From assembly GCF_012726295.1 (NCBI RefSeq), contig NZ_JABAOB010000007.1, positions 310,001 through 374,000 on the forward strand: a DNA stretch of 64,000 bases. Reading direction: 5' to 3'. The translations under genes were made by a program, and so were the position numbers. This document shows, one piece after another, positions 34,771-43,485 of this stretch; position 1 is the first letter of the stretch; each line of letters starts with the position of its first letter. This stretch comes from Chitinophaga sp. Ak27 (GTDB taxonomy: Bacteria; Bacteroidota; Bacteroidia; Chitinophagales; Chitinophagaceae). Below the pieces are notes generated by a model, which saw nothing but the letters and a program-made list of their open reading frames with translations, made no database searches and was not told where the DNA came from.

Positions 34771-35114
34771 TCTACAGTTTTAGTAGACTAATAGAAATTT
34801 ACCACCACCAGACGCCGGTATCCCGGCAAAAAGTCTTTGTCCCACCACACAAAGCGAGCAAATAATTTATCAACAAATGTTACTTCTCTGAAGTAACCCG
34901 GATCACTATTTTTTAAACATTTTCAACCATGAATCAGCTATTGAACAACAATAGGAAGAAGGCACTGTATACTGGCAGGTTACTGTCTGTTGGCAGCTGT
35001 TGTTGTTGCTGCTGTTAAACACTTTCCAGGTATTTCCGAGATTATTTAAATGACGGCTTATGCCGTTGTCTGGACCTGTTTTGCCCATATCTCTCCATTA
35101 ATAATTAATTTTTT
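34771..35114 (+). promoter_or_regulatory. Structured leader with cysteine-codon attenuator (candidate)
   Basis: The leader has perfect hairpins at 34770-34788 (GTCTAC/GTAGAC), 34814-34827 (GCCGG/CCGGC) and 34879-34897 (GTTACTTC/GAAGTAAC), then the small reading frame, then a hairpin ACGGC-TTAT-GCCGT at 35053-35066 and an alternative long-range pair CAGG/CCTG around it. AACAACAA at 34944-34951 is complementary to TTGTTGTT at 35000-35007 inside the Cys codons, so a ribosome stalled there would disrupt that helix. No classical terminator with a T run is visible, so control might act on translation or Rho access. Pairings are by eye. Confidence 0.5.
34929..35018 (+). CDS. Leader peptide ending in six consecutive cysteines
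   Basis: A 29-codon frame from ATG 34929 to TAA 35016. It encodes a basic, Asn-rich start (MNQLLNNNRKKALYTG), RLLSVGS, and then six successive Cys codons (TGT TGT TGT TGC TGC TGT) directly before the stop. It begins about 150 bases after a consensus promoter and ends 97 bases before susC of an operon with a sulfatase. Runs of the regulated amino acid just before the stop are the hallmark of attenuation leader peptides (his, trp, leu leaders). The obvious reading is that cysteine shortage stalls ribosomes here and raises expression of a sulfate-releasing operon. That is inference from position and sequence. Confidence 0.7.
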   Translation: MNQLLNNNRKKALYTGRLLSVGSCCCCCC

Positions 35115-38100
35115 ATGTTGAAATATTTACGACAAATAATGTTGTACGCATTCCTGTTACTACCAGGAATTATAATGGCGCAGGCGCCCGTTATTCTTAA
35201 AGGAAAAGTGATCGATCATAAAACAGAAGAAGCTTTGCCTGGCGCCTCTATTCGCGTGAAAAACGGGAAAGCAGGCACCCTCGCTGATGCCACGGGTAAT
35301 TATGAGCTTAGTATTACCCAGTTGCCACAAACACTGCTGGTCACTTTTATTGGTTATCAGCCGCAGGAAATTGTGGTTACCAAAGACAATCTGCACCAGG
35401 TCATTAAACTGGAGCAGCAACAGTCGCTGTCAGAGGTGGTTGTTACCGCAGTGGGCATTAAAAGCGCTACCCGTTCGCTGGGATACAGCGTGGGCGAACT
35501 AAAGGGCGCTGCTCTGAAAGACAGCCGGGAGCCTAATGTGGTAGCGGCGCTTAGCGGAAAAGTGGCCGGCGTGCAGATCAATAATTCTGGTGGTTCTCCA
35601 GGTGGCTCATCTACCATAAAAATAAGGGGCAACAGCTCCCTGCTGGGAAGTAATGCACCACTGTTTATTGTTGATGGTATCCCGGTGGATAACTCCATCC
35701 AGGATATCCTTCCTATTTCCAATAGTGTGTCGCTGGCTACTCCATCCAACCGGGCTATTGATATCAACAGCGCTGATATTGCCAGTGTAACGGTATTAAA
35801 AGGGCCTGCTGCCGCTGCCTTGTACGGCATCAGGGCGGCAAATGGCGCCGTGGTGATCAACACCAAAAGAGGCAGTTCACTAACCGATAAAACTTTCGGC
35901 GTAAGCTACAGTGGCTCCTTTACGGTAGATAAAATCAACCGCCGTTTACAACCACGCCAAACCAATTTCTCCAACGGCATCGGTGGGCAGTATGTTAAAC
36001 CCGGCACCACCGGCTCCGATGAAAATTGGGGCGCTTTGCTGGATACCCTTACCTACAGCAATATTCCCAGCAACTTCGACAAGCATGGTACCATTGTCGG
36101 TAAAAGTGATCCTGCGTCCAACGGCATCCCTTTGAACAGGTACGATAACATCGACAACTTTTTCGTAAACGGCTATACGAATGACCATAATATCAGCTTC
36201 TACGGTAATACGGGAAATGCAGGATATTATTTTTCTTACGGTAATCTAAAACAAACCGGTATCATTCCCACTACAGATTTCTATCGTCAAACATTCCGGT
36301 TTAACGGCGACTATAATGTGAGTAACCGGCTGAAACTTTCCGGTGGCGTTAATTATATCAAAGATGGCGCAGATAACCGCGCACTCATGGGAGGCTTTAA
36401 TACCAATGTAATGCGGGCATTGATGAACACGCCATCCAACTTCGATATTACCAATGGCTACTCCGATGCCTGGAAACATCCGGAGTCTTATAAGCTGCCG
36501 CCAACCACGGCAAAGCCCTGGGGCGACAGCCGCTCTTACGCCAATGGCATTGGGTGGGATAACCCTTATTGGTCGCTGAATATGAACCCGCAATCGGATG
36601 AAGTGAACCGCTTTATCACCTTCGCCGAAGCCAATCTTGATATCACCAGCTGGTTGAAAGGTACGGTGCGGTATGGCATTGATAACTATACCGACGTGCG
36701 TAAAGGCGCCTTCAGCCGGGGAACTTCCGGCGTGTCTACAGGTACTGTCAATGATGTGAATTACGCCCGGAGAGATAATAACCTGGATGTATTGCTGATT
36801 GCAGAAAAGAAATTGAGTAAAGACCTGCAACTAACGGCAGTAGCGGGTTATAACTACTATAATTCCTGGAGAAACCAGGTAAATACACGCGGCGATGGAT
36901 TAACAATCCCGGGGAATTTCAATATTTCCAATGCAGCTGCTACCCAAACCTTTAACCAGACTATCCGTAAAAAACTGGTGGCCGGCTATGCCGATCTGAA
37001 GCTGGATTTTAAACGCTGGCTGTACCTGGAGTTAACCGGTAGGAATGAATGGACCTCTACGCTCGCTAAAGGAAAGAATGCTTTCTTTTATCCCAGCACC
37101 AGTGCTAGCTTCGTTTTTACAGATGCGCTGCATTGGAGCAGCAGCTTCCTGAACTTTGGAAAGATACGCGCTACCTATGCGCAGGTGGGTAACGATGCCG
37201 ATCCCTACTCACTGGAAACCTATTACGTGCCTACCACCAGCAGCGGATGGATACAAAGCGCTATCAGCTTTCCCTTCAATGGTAAGCAGGGCTTGAGTTA
37301 CAGCACGACCATCGGTAATCCCAACCTGAAGCCGGAACGCATCAGCACCTGGGAAACAGGGCTGGACCTGCATTTTTTTCGCGACAGAACACAGCTGGAA
37401 GTAGTATACTATCACAACAGCAGTAAAGACCAGATTATCCCGGTTACCCTGCCTTATTCTACCGGTGCCGCCTATACGCTTACCAACGCCGGCAATATTG
37501 TGAACCGGGGGCTCGAGGCCACTTTACAGCAACGGATTATCAACAGCCGGAATTTTAACTGGACCGCTACCGCTTTGTTCAATAAGAATATCAGTCGCGT
37601 TAATTATATCACCGACAATATTTCCAGTGTGAGCCTGGGCGGTATATGGATGGAAGCCCGTGGACAGGCAGGACAGCCTTATGGCGTATTTTATGGCATT
37701 GACGTAAAACGCAATGCAGCAGGTAAACCGGTAATTGATGATAACCCTGCCAGTGCCAACTATGGATATCCGCTGGTAAATACCGCATTTACTAAAATTG
37801 GCGATCCCAATCCCGACTTCAACGTGGGGTTGCGCAACGAGTTCCGGTATGGTGCTTTTACTTTCTCTTTCCTGCTGGATGGCCGTTTCGGCTTCGATAT
37901 TTTTAATGCCCCACACTTGCAGATGGTATTTAATGGCGTAGATGCTTCTACAGTCAACAGAGGTTCTCAAACAGTTTTTGAAGGCGTAACCGCCTCCAAA
38001 GGCGAGCCCAATACCATCCCTGCGGTGTTGTCGCAGGCCTGGTACCGCAATACTTTCAACATACAGGGGCTCTATGTAGAACACGACCTGTATTGGGTAA

Positions 38101-38333
38101 AACTGAAAGACGTCAACTTCACCTATGCCTTACCGCAGCATCTTTTAAAGCCGGCGCATATACAGGCTGCCAGTGTAACGCTTACCGCCAGGAACTTCCT
38201 GCTCGGCACTAACTATACCGGTAGCGATCCCGACCTGGGTAGTCGTAATGGTTTGTCGAATGCCGCCGGTATTGATTTCTGGACTACCCCCAATACCAAG
38301 AGCTATGGTATTGCGCTGAACGTTTCTTTTTAA
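35115..38333 (+). CDS. SusC/RagA-type TonB-dependent outer-membrane transporter (sulfatase operon)
   Basis: 1072 residues. Signal peptide, N-terminal carboxypeptidase-regulatory-like domain (KGKVIDHKTEEALPGASIRV, ending YQPQEIVV), plug domain with the SusC signature (GNSSLLGSNAPLFIVDGIPV and ITVLKGPAAAALYG-like SVTVLKGPAAAALYGIRAAN), then a 22-strand barrel ending in aromatic YGIALNVSF. It pairs with the SusD-like lipoprotein encoded 18 bases downstream and imports its ligand using TonB energy. Next to sulfatase and no glycosidase, the ligand is more likely a sulfate ester than a glycan. First structural gene after the Cys leader. Confidence 0.93.
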   Translation: MLKYLRQIMLYAFLLLPGIIMAQAPVILKGKVIDHKTEEALPGASIRVKNGKAGTLADATGNYELSITQLPQTLLVTFIGYQPQEIVVTKDNLHQVIKLEQQQSLSEVVVTAVGIKSATRSLGYSVGELKGAALKDSREPNVVAALSGKVAGVQINNSGGSPGGSSTIKIRGNSSLLGSNAPLFIVDGIPVDNSIQDILPISNSVSLATPSNRAIDINSADIASVTVLKGPAAAALYGIRAANGAVVINTKRGSSLTDKTFGVSYSGSFTVDKINRRLQPRQTNFSNGIGGQYVKPGTTGSDENWGALLDTLTYSNIPSNFDKHGTIVGKSDPASNGIPLNRYDNIDNFFVNGYTNDHNISFYGNTGNAGYYFSYGNLKQTGIIPTTDFYRQTFRFNGDYNVSNRLKLSGGVNYIKDGADNRALMGGFNTNVMRALMNTPSNFDITNGYSDAWKHPESYKLPPTTAKPWGDSRSYANGIGWDNPYWSLNMNPQSDEVNRFITFAEANLDITSWLKGTVRYGIDNYTDVRKGAFSRGTSGVSTGTVNDVNYARRDNNLDVLLIAEKKLSKDLQLTAVAGYNYYNSWRNQVNTRGDGLTIPGNFNISNAAATQTFNQTIRKKLVAGYADLKLDFKRWLYLELTGRNEWTSTLAKGKNAFFYPSTSASFVFTDALHWSSSFLNFGKIRATYAQVGNDADPYSLETYYVPTTSSGWIQSAISFPFNGKQGLSYSTTIGNPNLKPERISTWETGLDLHFFRDRTQLEVVYYHNSSKDQIIPVTLPYSTGAAYTLTNAGNIVNRGLEATLQQRIINSRNFNWTATALFNKNISRVNYITDNISSVSLGGIWMEARGQAGQPYGVFYGIDVKRNAAGKPVIDDNPASANYGYPLVNTAFTKIGDPNPDFNVGLRNEFRYGAFTFSFLLDGRFGFDIFNAPHLQMVFNGVDASTVNRGSQTVFEGVTASKGEPNTIPAVLSQAWYRNTFNIQGLYVEHDLYWVKLKDVNFTYALPQHLLKPAHIQAASVTLTARNFLLGTNYTGSDPDLGSRNGLSNAAGIDFWTTPNTKSYGIALNVSF

Positions 38334-38351
38334 CCACCTCAATCTATTAGT

Positions 38352-39842
38352 ATGAAAGTCTATCAATATTTAAACCGTATACTCGTTGGCGCTGGCATCA
38401 TCACATTGCCGGTAGCTTGCTCCCTGCAGGAAACTAATGTAAACCCCAATGCATCTACAGACGTATCTATCAGTGCTGTATTGACCGGGGCGGAGGTAGC
38501 CCTGGGATTCAATGTGGGTGTGAACGCGGGGCTTATTGCCAACATATACATACAGCAGGCATCCGGTGCTAATGGAGACGCCGCCTCATTCGATAACTAT
38601 ACTACTTCCAGCCAGTATTTCAACAGTACCTGGAAAGGATTTTATGGGGATGTACTGGATGAACTGAAGATTGTGAAAACCGCCGCCGCGCAACAGCAAT
38701 TACCTTACTACAGCGGTATTGCACGGATACTGAGTGTTTACAGTTACGGTACGCTGACCGATCTTTTTGGAGATATCCCTTATAAGGAATCTCTATACGG
38801 GAATAATATTACCAACCCCGCCTATGATAAACAGGAAGATATCTATAAAGATTTGCAGGCACAACTAGATTCAGCGTTGTTGGAATTAGCGGTGCCGGCA
38901 GCCACCAACAAAGGTGCTTTACCGGCTTCAGATGATGTTATCTTCGGTGGAAACACAGACCGCTGGAAATCGTTCGCATATACATTGAAAGCCCGGTATG
39001 CTATCCATCTCTCAAAAATAAACAGTACCGGTGCTGCGCAACAGGTGTTGGCTGCCTTATATGATGGCAGCAGGTATCGGGGGATAGCTGATAATTCTGC
39101 TGATGCCCAGGTGGTATTTGGCGCCTCTACCACCAACGCCAATCCATTTTATCAACAGAACAGTAACCGCCCGGGCTGGATTGGATTGGGCGCTTCTTTT
39201 GTGAACCTGCTTAATGGCAACGCCGTAACAGATGATCCTGCCAAGCCGGAAGGACCGCTGGTAGATCCGCGCCGTGCCTATTTTGCTACGCCTTATCCCG
39301 TAGGCAGCGCCACTTACAGGGGGAGTGCACCAGGTGTATCTGGCGCTTTCTCTGTTATTGGCAGCTATTATGGAACTGCCACCAGCCCGGTTATTCTTAC
39401 CAGCTTTGTGGAAGCCAAATTCCTGGAAGCGGAAGCACGATGGCGGATTAACCCGGCTGATCCCCTGGTGAAAGCGTCGCTGGAAGCAGCTATTAAGGCG
39501 TCATTCGCCAAGGTGATTAGCAATAGCGCCGATCCCTATGCCACACCGGAGAAGCAGCTGGCTTATATAACGGCAAAGACTACCCTAAAGGGAGAGTCCG
39601 CCGACCTTAATACGCTCATTACGCAGAAATATATTGCCCTGTTCCTGCAACCGGAAGCCTGGAGCGATTACCGCCGTACCGGTTTTCCGGCGTTGCCATT
39701 GGCTAAAAATGCTACCAGCGTGGCTAACCCGGAAGGCAAGATTCCCCGCAGGATTCCTTATCCACAGAATGAAGTATCCCTGAATATTCATACACCCGCG
39801 GGCTCTGGTTATCAGACACCGGCACTTTGGTGGGACAAATAA
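38352..39842 (+). CDS. SusD-like outer-membrane lipoprotein (SusD-like_2 type)
   Basis: 496 residues. Lipobox LPVAC with Cys23. NPNAS after the linker, YSYGTLTDLFGDIPYKESLY near 135 and the C-terminal EAWSDYRRTGFP and IPRRIPYPQNE segments define the SusD/RagB variant often annotated as nutrient-binding lipoprotein. It forms the lid over the SusC channel. It is followed 27 bases later by the arylsulfatase gene in the same operon. Confidence 0.9.
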   Translation: MKVYQYLNRILVGAGIITLPVACSLQETNVNPNASTDVSISAVLTGAEVALGFNVGVNAGLIANIYIQQASGANGDAASFDNYTTSSQYFNSTWKGFYGDVLDELKIVKTAAAQQQLPYYSGIARILSVYSYGTLTDLFGDIPYKESLYGNNITNPAYDKQEDIYKDLQAQLDSALLELAVPAATNKGALPASDDVIFGGNTDRWKSFAYTLKARYAIHLSKINSTGAAQQVLAALYDGSRYRGIADNSADAQVVFGASTTNANPFYQQNSNRPGWIGLGASFVNLLNGNAVTDDPAKPEGPLVDPRRAYFATPYPVGSATYRGSAPGVSGAFSVIGSYYGTATSPVILTSFVEAKFLEAEARWRINPADPLVKASLEAAIKASFAKVISNSADPYATPEKQLAYITAKTTLKGESADLNTLITQKYIALFLQPEAWSDYRRTGFPALPLAKNATSVANPEGKIPRRIPYPQNEVSLNIHTPAGSGYQTPALWWDK

Positions 39843-39869
39843 TCTAATAGCCAACACAATTAACTTCAC

Positions 39870-42182
39870 ATGCAGTATTTATCTTCTTACAAAACGTTTT
39901 TTACCATAGCGCTGCTTTCCGGCGCTTCTGCATATGCCCAGTATAGCCCTGAAAAGCCCTATGCAGGCAAAGTAGGCGGCACCTTATCACAATCGATAGT
40001 GGCGGCTACACCTTTTAACCCTACCGCCCCGAAAGGCGCTCCTAATATTGTTTACATCATGCTGGACGATGTTGGCTGGGGCGCCAGCAGCGCCTTTGGG
40101 GGATTGGTAGAAACGCCCGTATTTGATAGTCTCGCTAATAACGGTTTGCGCTATACGAACTTTCATACCACAGCGATATGCAGTCCCACGCGCGCTTCCC
40201 TGTTAACCGGGCGTAATCACCATTCTGTCAACGTGCCTACGGTAATTGATGCAGCTGTTAATTTCCCGGGTCATAATGGTTATATGCCTTTTGAGAAGGG
40301 GACTATTGCGGAGATATTGAGAGAAGATGGTTACAATACCTACGCCGTGGGTAAATGGCATATTACACCCAGCCCGGACCTTACGCCAGCAGGACCTTTT
40401 AATCGCTGGCCTACCGGTCGCGGTTTTGATGCCTTCTTCGGTTTTATGGGAGGAGAAACAGATCAGTATACGCCTGCACTCTGGGAAAATACCGTGAAAG
40501 TAGAGCCAGACCTGCATGGGCAGCATCTCACTACCGTATTGGTAGACAAGGCGATCGCCTATATCGCAGCCCAGCATTCGGCTGCGCCGGATAAACCTTT
40601 CTTCCTCTATTTTACGCCAGGCGCCACGCATGGGCCACACCAGGTAGATAAATCCTGGGTAGAGAAATACAAAGGCAAGTTTGATGCAGGCTGGGATGTA
40701 TACCGGGAGCAGGTATTAGCCCGTCAGCAAAAACTGGGGCTGGTCCCCCCCAATGTAACACTGCCTCCCCGTAACCCCGGCGTAAAGCCTTGGGCATCAC
40801 TGTCGCCCGTAGAGAAGAAAGTATTTGCCCGCTTTTTTGAAGTATATGCAGGCTTTTTATCCCATACCGATTATGAAGTAGGAAGATTAATCAGTTATCT
40901 GCGCGATACCCGGCAACTGGATAATACCCTGGTAGTATTGATTATCGGGGATAATGGCGCCAGCAAGGAAGGTGGGCTCAGCGGACATGTACATGGCATC
41001 AACGAATATATTAACGGAAACCTCTTTAGCGAATCATATGATAGCAGGATTAAAGAGATCGATAGCTTGTATGATAAAATAGGCACGCCGGAGTCGGGTC
41101 CTAACTACCCCATAGGCTGGGCGCAGGCTGCCAATACGCCTTTCCGCTACCTGAAGCAGGACGCCAACAGCGAAGGCGGTACCCGTAATCCGCTGGTCAT
41201 TTTTTATCCTAAGCTGATTAAACAGGGAGGTATCCGTACCCAGTATTCTCATGTAAATAGCGTTACACCTACCGTGCTGGAACTGGCAGGATTAACCATG
41301 CCAAAAGTAATTAATGGTTATCCACAAGACAGCCTGGAAGGTATCAGCCTCGCCTATACGATTGACAACCCCGCAGCAATGGGGAGACACCATGTACAAT
41401 ACTATGAAATTGCCGGTGGGCGGAGCATTTACAAAGATGGCTGGAAAGCAGCTGTGGCACATGAGCGGGGAACTCCTTTCAGCAACGATAAATGGGAATT
41501 ATATAATCTTAATGAAGACTTTAATGAGCAACATGACCTGGCTGCTGCCTACCCCGCGAAGCTAAAAGAGTTAGAGACATTGTTTGATGAGCAGGCGCAT
41601 AAGTATAAAGTATATCCTTTGCTGGGCGACAGTACCCGTATTACCCTGGCATTACTTACCAGGGGTCCGCTGGATATCCGGCGCAGCGCTGTTTTATATC
41701 CGGGGCTAACGCAAGTGCCTACACGTTCGGCGCCTTTCCTCAGCGAGCAGTCATTTATCATTAATGCGGATGTGGAGTTGAAGGATGACGAGGCGGCAGG
41801 GGTGTTGCTGGCCATCGGTGGCCGCTTTTCCGGGTTTACTCTTTTTGTGCAGGATGGCAGGTTGAAAGCCGTGCATAACAATAACGGCCGGTTAACAAAC
41901 CTGACTGCCTCCCGTAAACTTACCGCGGGCAAAGCTATCCTGCGTTATGAATTGAAGTATGCACCGGCGCGGCGCTTAACAGATCCCGCTGGTACTGAAA
42001 TACTATACATCAACGATGAAAAAGTTGCCGAGCGGGCTATTACCAAAGAAGATGCGGTGATTACACCTTATGACGAAGGGCTGGATATAGGCCGGGATCA
42101 GGGGTCAGCAGTATCGCCGTTGTATAGATCGCCCTACACGTTTACCGGTAAGCTGAACCATGTAGAAATAATACATCCTTAA
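39870..42182 (+). CDS. Secreted arylsulfatase (AtsA type)
   Basis: 770 residues, signal peptide ending near AYAQ (residue 23). Metal ligands in IMLDDVGWG near 68; formylglycine signature CSPTRASLLTGRNHHS with Cys104; GKWHITP near 160; GDNGASKEGG near 355; a C-terminal beta-sandwich (about 620-770) as in long arylsulfatases of the AtsA class. It releases inorganic sulfate from aryl or alkyl sulfate esters in the periplasm. Third gene of the operon headed by the Cys leader; no glycoside hydrolase accompanies it. Its activation needs a formylglycine-making enzyme encoded elsewhere. Confidence 0.92.
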   Translation: MQYLSSYKTFFTIALLSGASAYAQYSPEKPYAGKVGGTLSQSIVAATPFNPTAPKGAPNIVYIMLDDVGWGASSAFGGLVETPVFDSLANNGLRYTNFHTTAICSPTRASLLTGRNHHSVNVPTVIDAAVNFPGHNGYMPFEKGTIAEILREDGYNTYAVGKWHITPSPDLTPAGPFNRWPTGRGFDAFFGFMGGETDQYTPALWENTVKVEPDLHGQHLTTVLVDKAIAYIAAQHSAAPDKPFFLYFTPGATHGPHQVDKSWVEKYKGKFDAGWDVYREQVLARQQKLGLVPPNVTLPPRNPGVKPWASLSPVEKKVFARFFEVYAGFLSHTDYEVGRLISYLRDTRQLDNTLVVLIIGDNGASKEGGLSGHVHGINEYINGNLFSESYDSRIKEIDSLYDKIGTPESGPNYPIGWAQAANTPFRYLKQDANSEGGTRNPLVIFYPKLIKQGGIRTQYSHVNSVTPTVLELAGLTMPKVINGYPQDSLEGISLAYTIDNPAAMGRHHVQYYEIAGGRSIYKDGWKAAVAHERGTPFSNDKWELYNLNEDFNEQHDLAAAYPAKLKELETLFDEQAHKYKVYPLLGDSTRITLALLTRGPLDIRRSAVLYPGLTQVPTRSAPFLSEQSFIINADVELKDDEAAGVLLAIGGRFSGFTLFVQDGRLKAVHNNNGRLTNLTASRKLTAGKAILRYELKYAPARRLTDPAGTEILYINDEKVAERAITKEDAVITPYDEGLDIGRDQGSAVSPLYRSPYTFTGKLNHVEIIHP

Positions 42183-42202
42183 CCCATTTAAAAAAACGAT
42201 TT

Positions 42203-42325
42203 ATGACACTGACAGACATCGTATTGATAACAAAGAAGATTGCCATCGGCATTGTTATTTTTTTGATACCGCTGATAGTAATATCCGGCGCTATTTGGTT
42301 TGTATTTAACCTGTTAAACAATTAA
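42203..42325 (+). CDS. 40-residue single-helix membrane peptide
   Basis: ATG 42203 to TAA 42323: MTLTDIVLITKK, a hydrophobic helix (IAIGIVIFLIPLIVISGAIW), and FNLLNN. It fits exactly between the arylsulfatase stop (20 bases upstream) and the hydroxylase start (23 bases downstream), and has a good A/T-rich leader. Such small helical proteins often assist a membrane enzyme; a partner role for the hydroxylase that follows is inference. Too short for standard gene callers. Confidence 0.6.
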   Translation: MTLTDIVLITKKIAIGIVIFLIPLIVISGAIWFVFNLLNN

Positions 42326-42348
42326 CGTATAACCTAAAACCTTTTATT

Positions 42349-43440
42349 ATGACAGCACCTGCAAAAACAAGTACACAGGTCATCCTGCGGGATTCGTTGG
42401 TGAGCCTGCTGCTGTATGTATTGCCTATTGCCCTGATGTTGCTCTTCTTTTATTTCAGCGGAAGCAAACCCTGGTTAACCACTGCAACAACACAGCTACC
42501 TTTCCGTATACCCGTAATCCTGGAGGCAGTATTTCAAAACCTGAAAACATGGGGCCTGCCGGCTATTATGATAGCGGTGGGGATAGTGGAATTTTCCGTA
42601 GGGCTATACGAAAACAAGTGGACGAAGAACGAGCGAATACTTGATGTAGTATGCTTTATCCTTCCTAAGGTGATATTAAGACCTATGATTGCCTATTTCG
42701 GGTTGAAACTGTTGCCCTGGGTATTACCGCAGGCTAAAGATGCTTTTGCCTGGGTGCCTTTCTGGTGGGGATTTGCCATCATGGCAGTAGCCGATGATCT
42801 GACCCAATACTGGTATCATCGGTTGCACCACCAGTTGCCCATCCTGTGGCGTTTTCACCGTACGCATCATTCGGCGCCGTATATGGGAATGGCGATGGCC
42901 AGCAGGCAGAATATTATTTATACCGCTTTCTTTTCGCAGATATACCTCACGGTAGCGCTTACCTATCTGGGTTTAGGATATCCGGCGCTCTTTGTAGGGG
43001 GCATCAAATCTTTGATCACAACCGGTGCACATAGCAGTATCAAATGGGATAAACCGTTTTACACCATCAAGTGGTTGAAGCCTATCGGCTGGGTCATGGA
43101 ACGGCTCATATCCACTCCGGCTACTCACCATGCACACCATGCCGATACGACAGATGATGGTATCGGCTACTATAAAGGCAATTTTGGAAATATGTTTTTT
43201 ATCTGGGACCTCATTTTTGGAACCGGTATCATAACCCGGCAGTATCCTAAGGCCTACGGCTTAAAACATTACAAAGAGGAAGAATGGTATGCGCAGTTGC
43301 TGTGGCCTATCTTTAAATCAAAGAAAGAAGGTAGTGAGCTGGCCGCAGATGGGCCGATGGTTGGGGATGAAGTAGCAGCGCCACTGCCGATTGCTCCACA
43401 CAAAGCCGCCGCGGTAGCAGTGCCGGCGCAGGCGATATGA
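42349..43440 (+). CDS. Sterol-desaturase/fatty-acid-hydroxylase superfamily membrane enzyme
   Basis: 363 residues, four to six membrane helices. The three histidine clusters of the di-iron centre are present: HRLHH at 157-161, HRTHH at 170-174 and HHAHH at 260-264. Members use O2 to hydroxylate or desaturate sterols, fatty acids or sphingoid-like lipids. The C-terminal 40 residues are Ala/Pro-rich and probably disordered. Last gene of the sulfatase operon. Possible roles are cleavage or modification of the desulfated substrate, or lipid hydroxylation in a group known for sulfonolipids; neither is shown. Confidence 0.88.
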   Translation: MTAPAKTSTQVILRDSLVSLLLYVLPIALMLLFFYFSGSKPWLTTATTQLPFRIPVILEAVFQNLKTWGLPAIMIAVGIVEFSVGLYENKWTKNERILDVVCFILPKVILRPMIAYFGLKLLPWVLPQAKDAFAWVPFWWGFAIMAVADDLTQYWYHRLHHQLPILWRFHRTHHSAPYMGMAMASRQNIIYTAFFSQIYLTVALTYLGLGYPALFVGGIKSLITTGAHSSIKWDKPFYTIKWLKPIGWVMERLISTPATHHAHHADTTDDGIGYYKGNFGNMFFIWDLIFGTGIITRQYPKAYGLKHYKEEEWYAQLLWPIFKSKKEGSELAADGPMVGDEVAAPLPIAPHKAAAVAVPAQAI

Positions 43441-43441
43441 A

Positions 43442-43485
43442 AATAACAAGGGCTGATTTTCTGATCAGCCCTTGTTATTATTTTT
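43442..43485. terminator. Strong bidirectional terminator
   Basis: AATAACAAGGGCTGAT at 43442-43457 and its exact reverse complement at 43464-43479, loop of 6, then TTATTTTTTC-like T-rich bases. It separates the sulfatase operon from the convergent FAD oxidoreductase. Confidence 0.88.

Noticed and set aside
34906-35088. Minus-strand frame of 60 codons in the sulfatase-operon leader
   Set aside because: Antisense to the Cys leader; its length follows from the repeated Cys codons and it has no coding features.
36246-36830. Antisense frame of 194 codons in susC
   Set aside because: Shadow of a GC-rich outer-membrane protein gene; no start context or motif.
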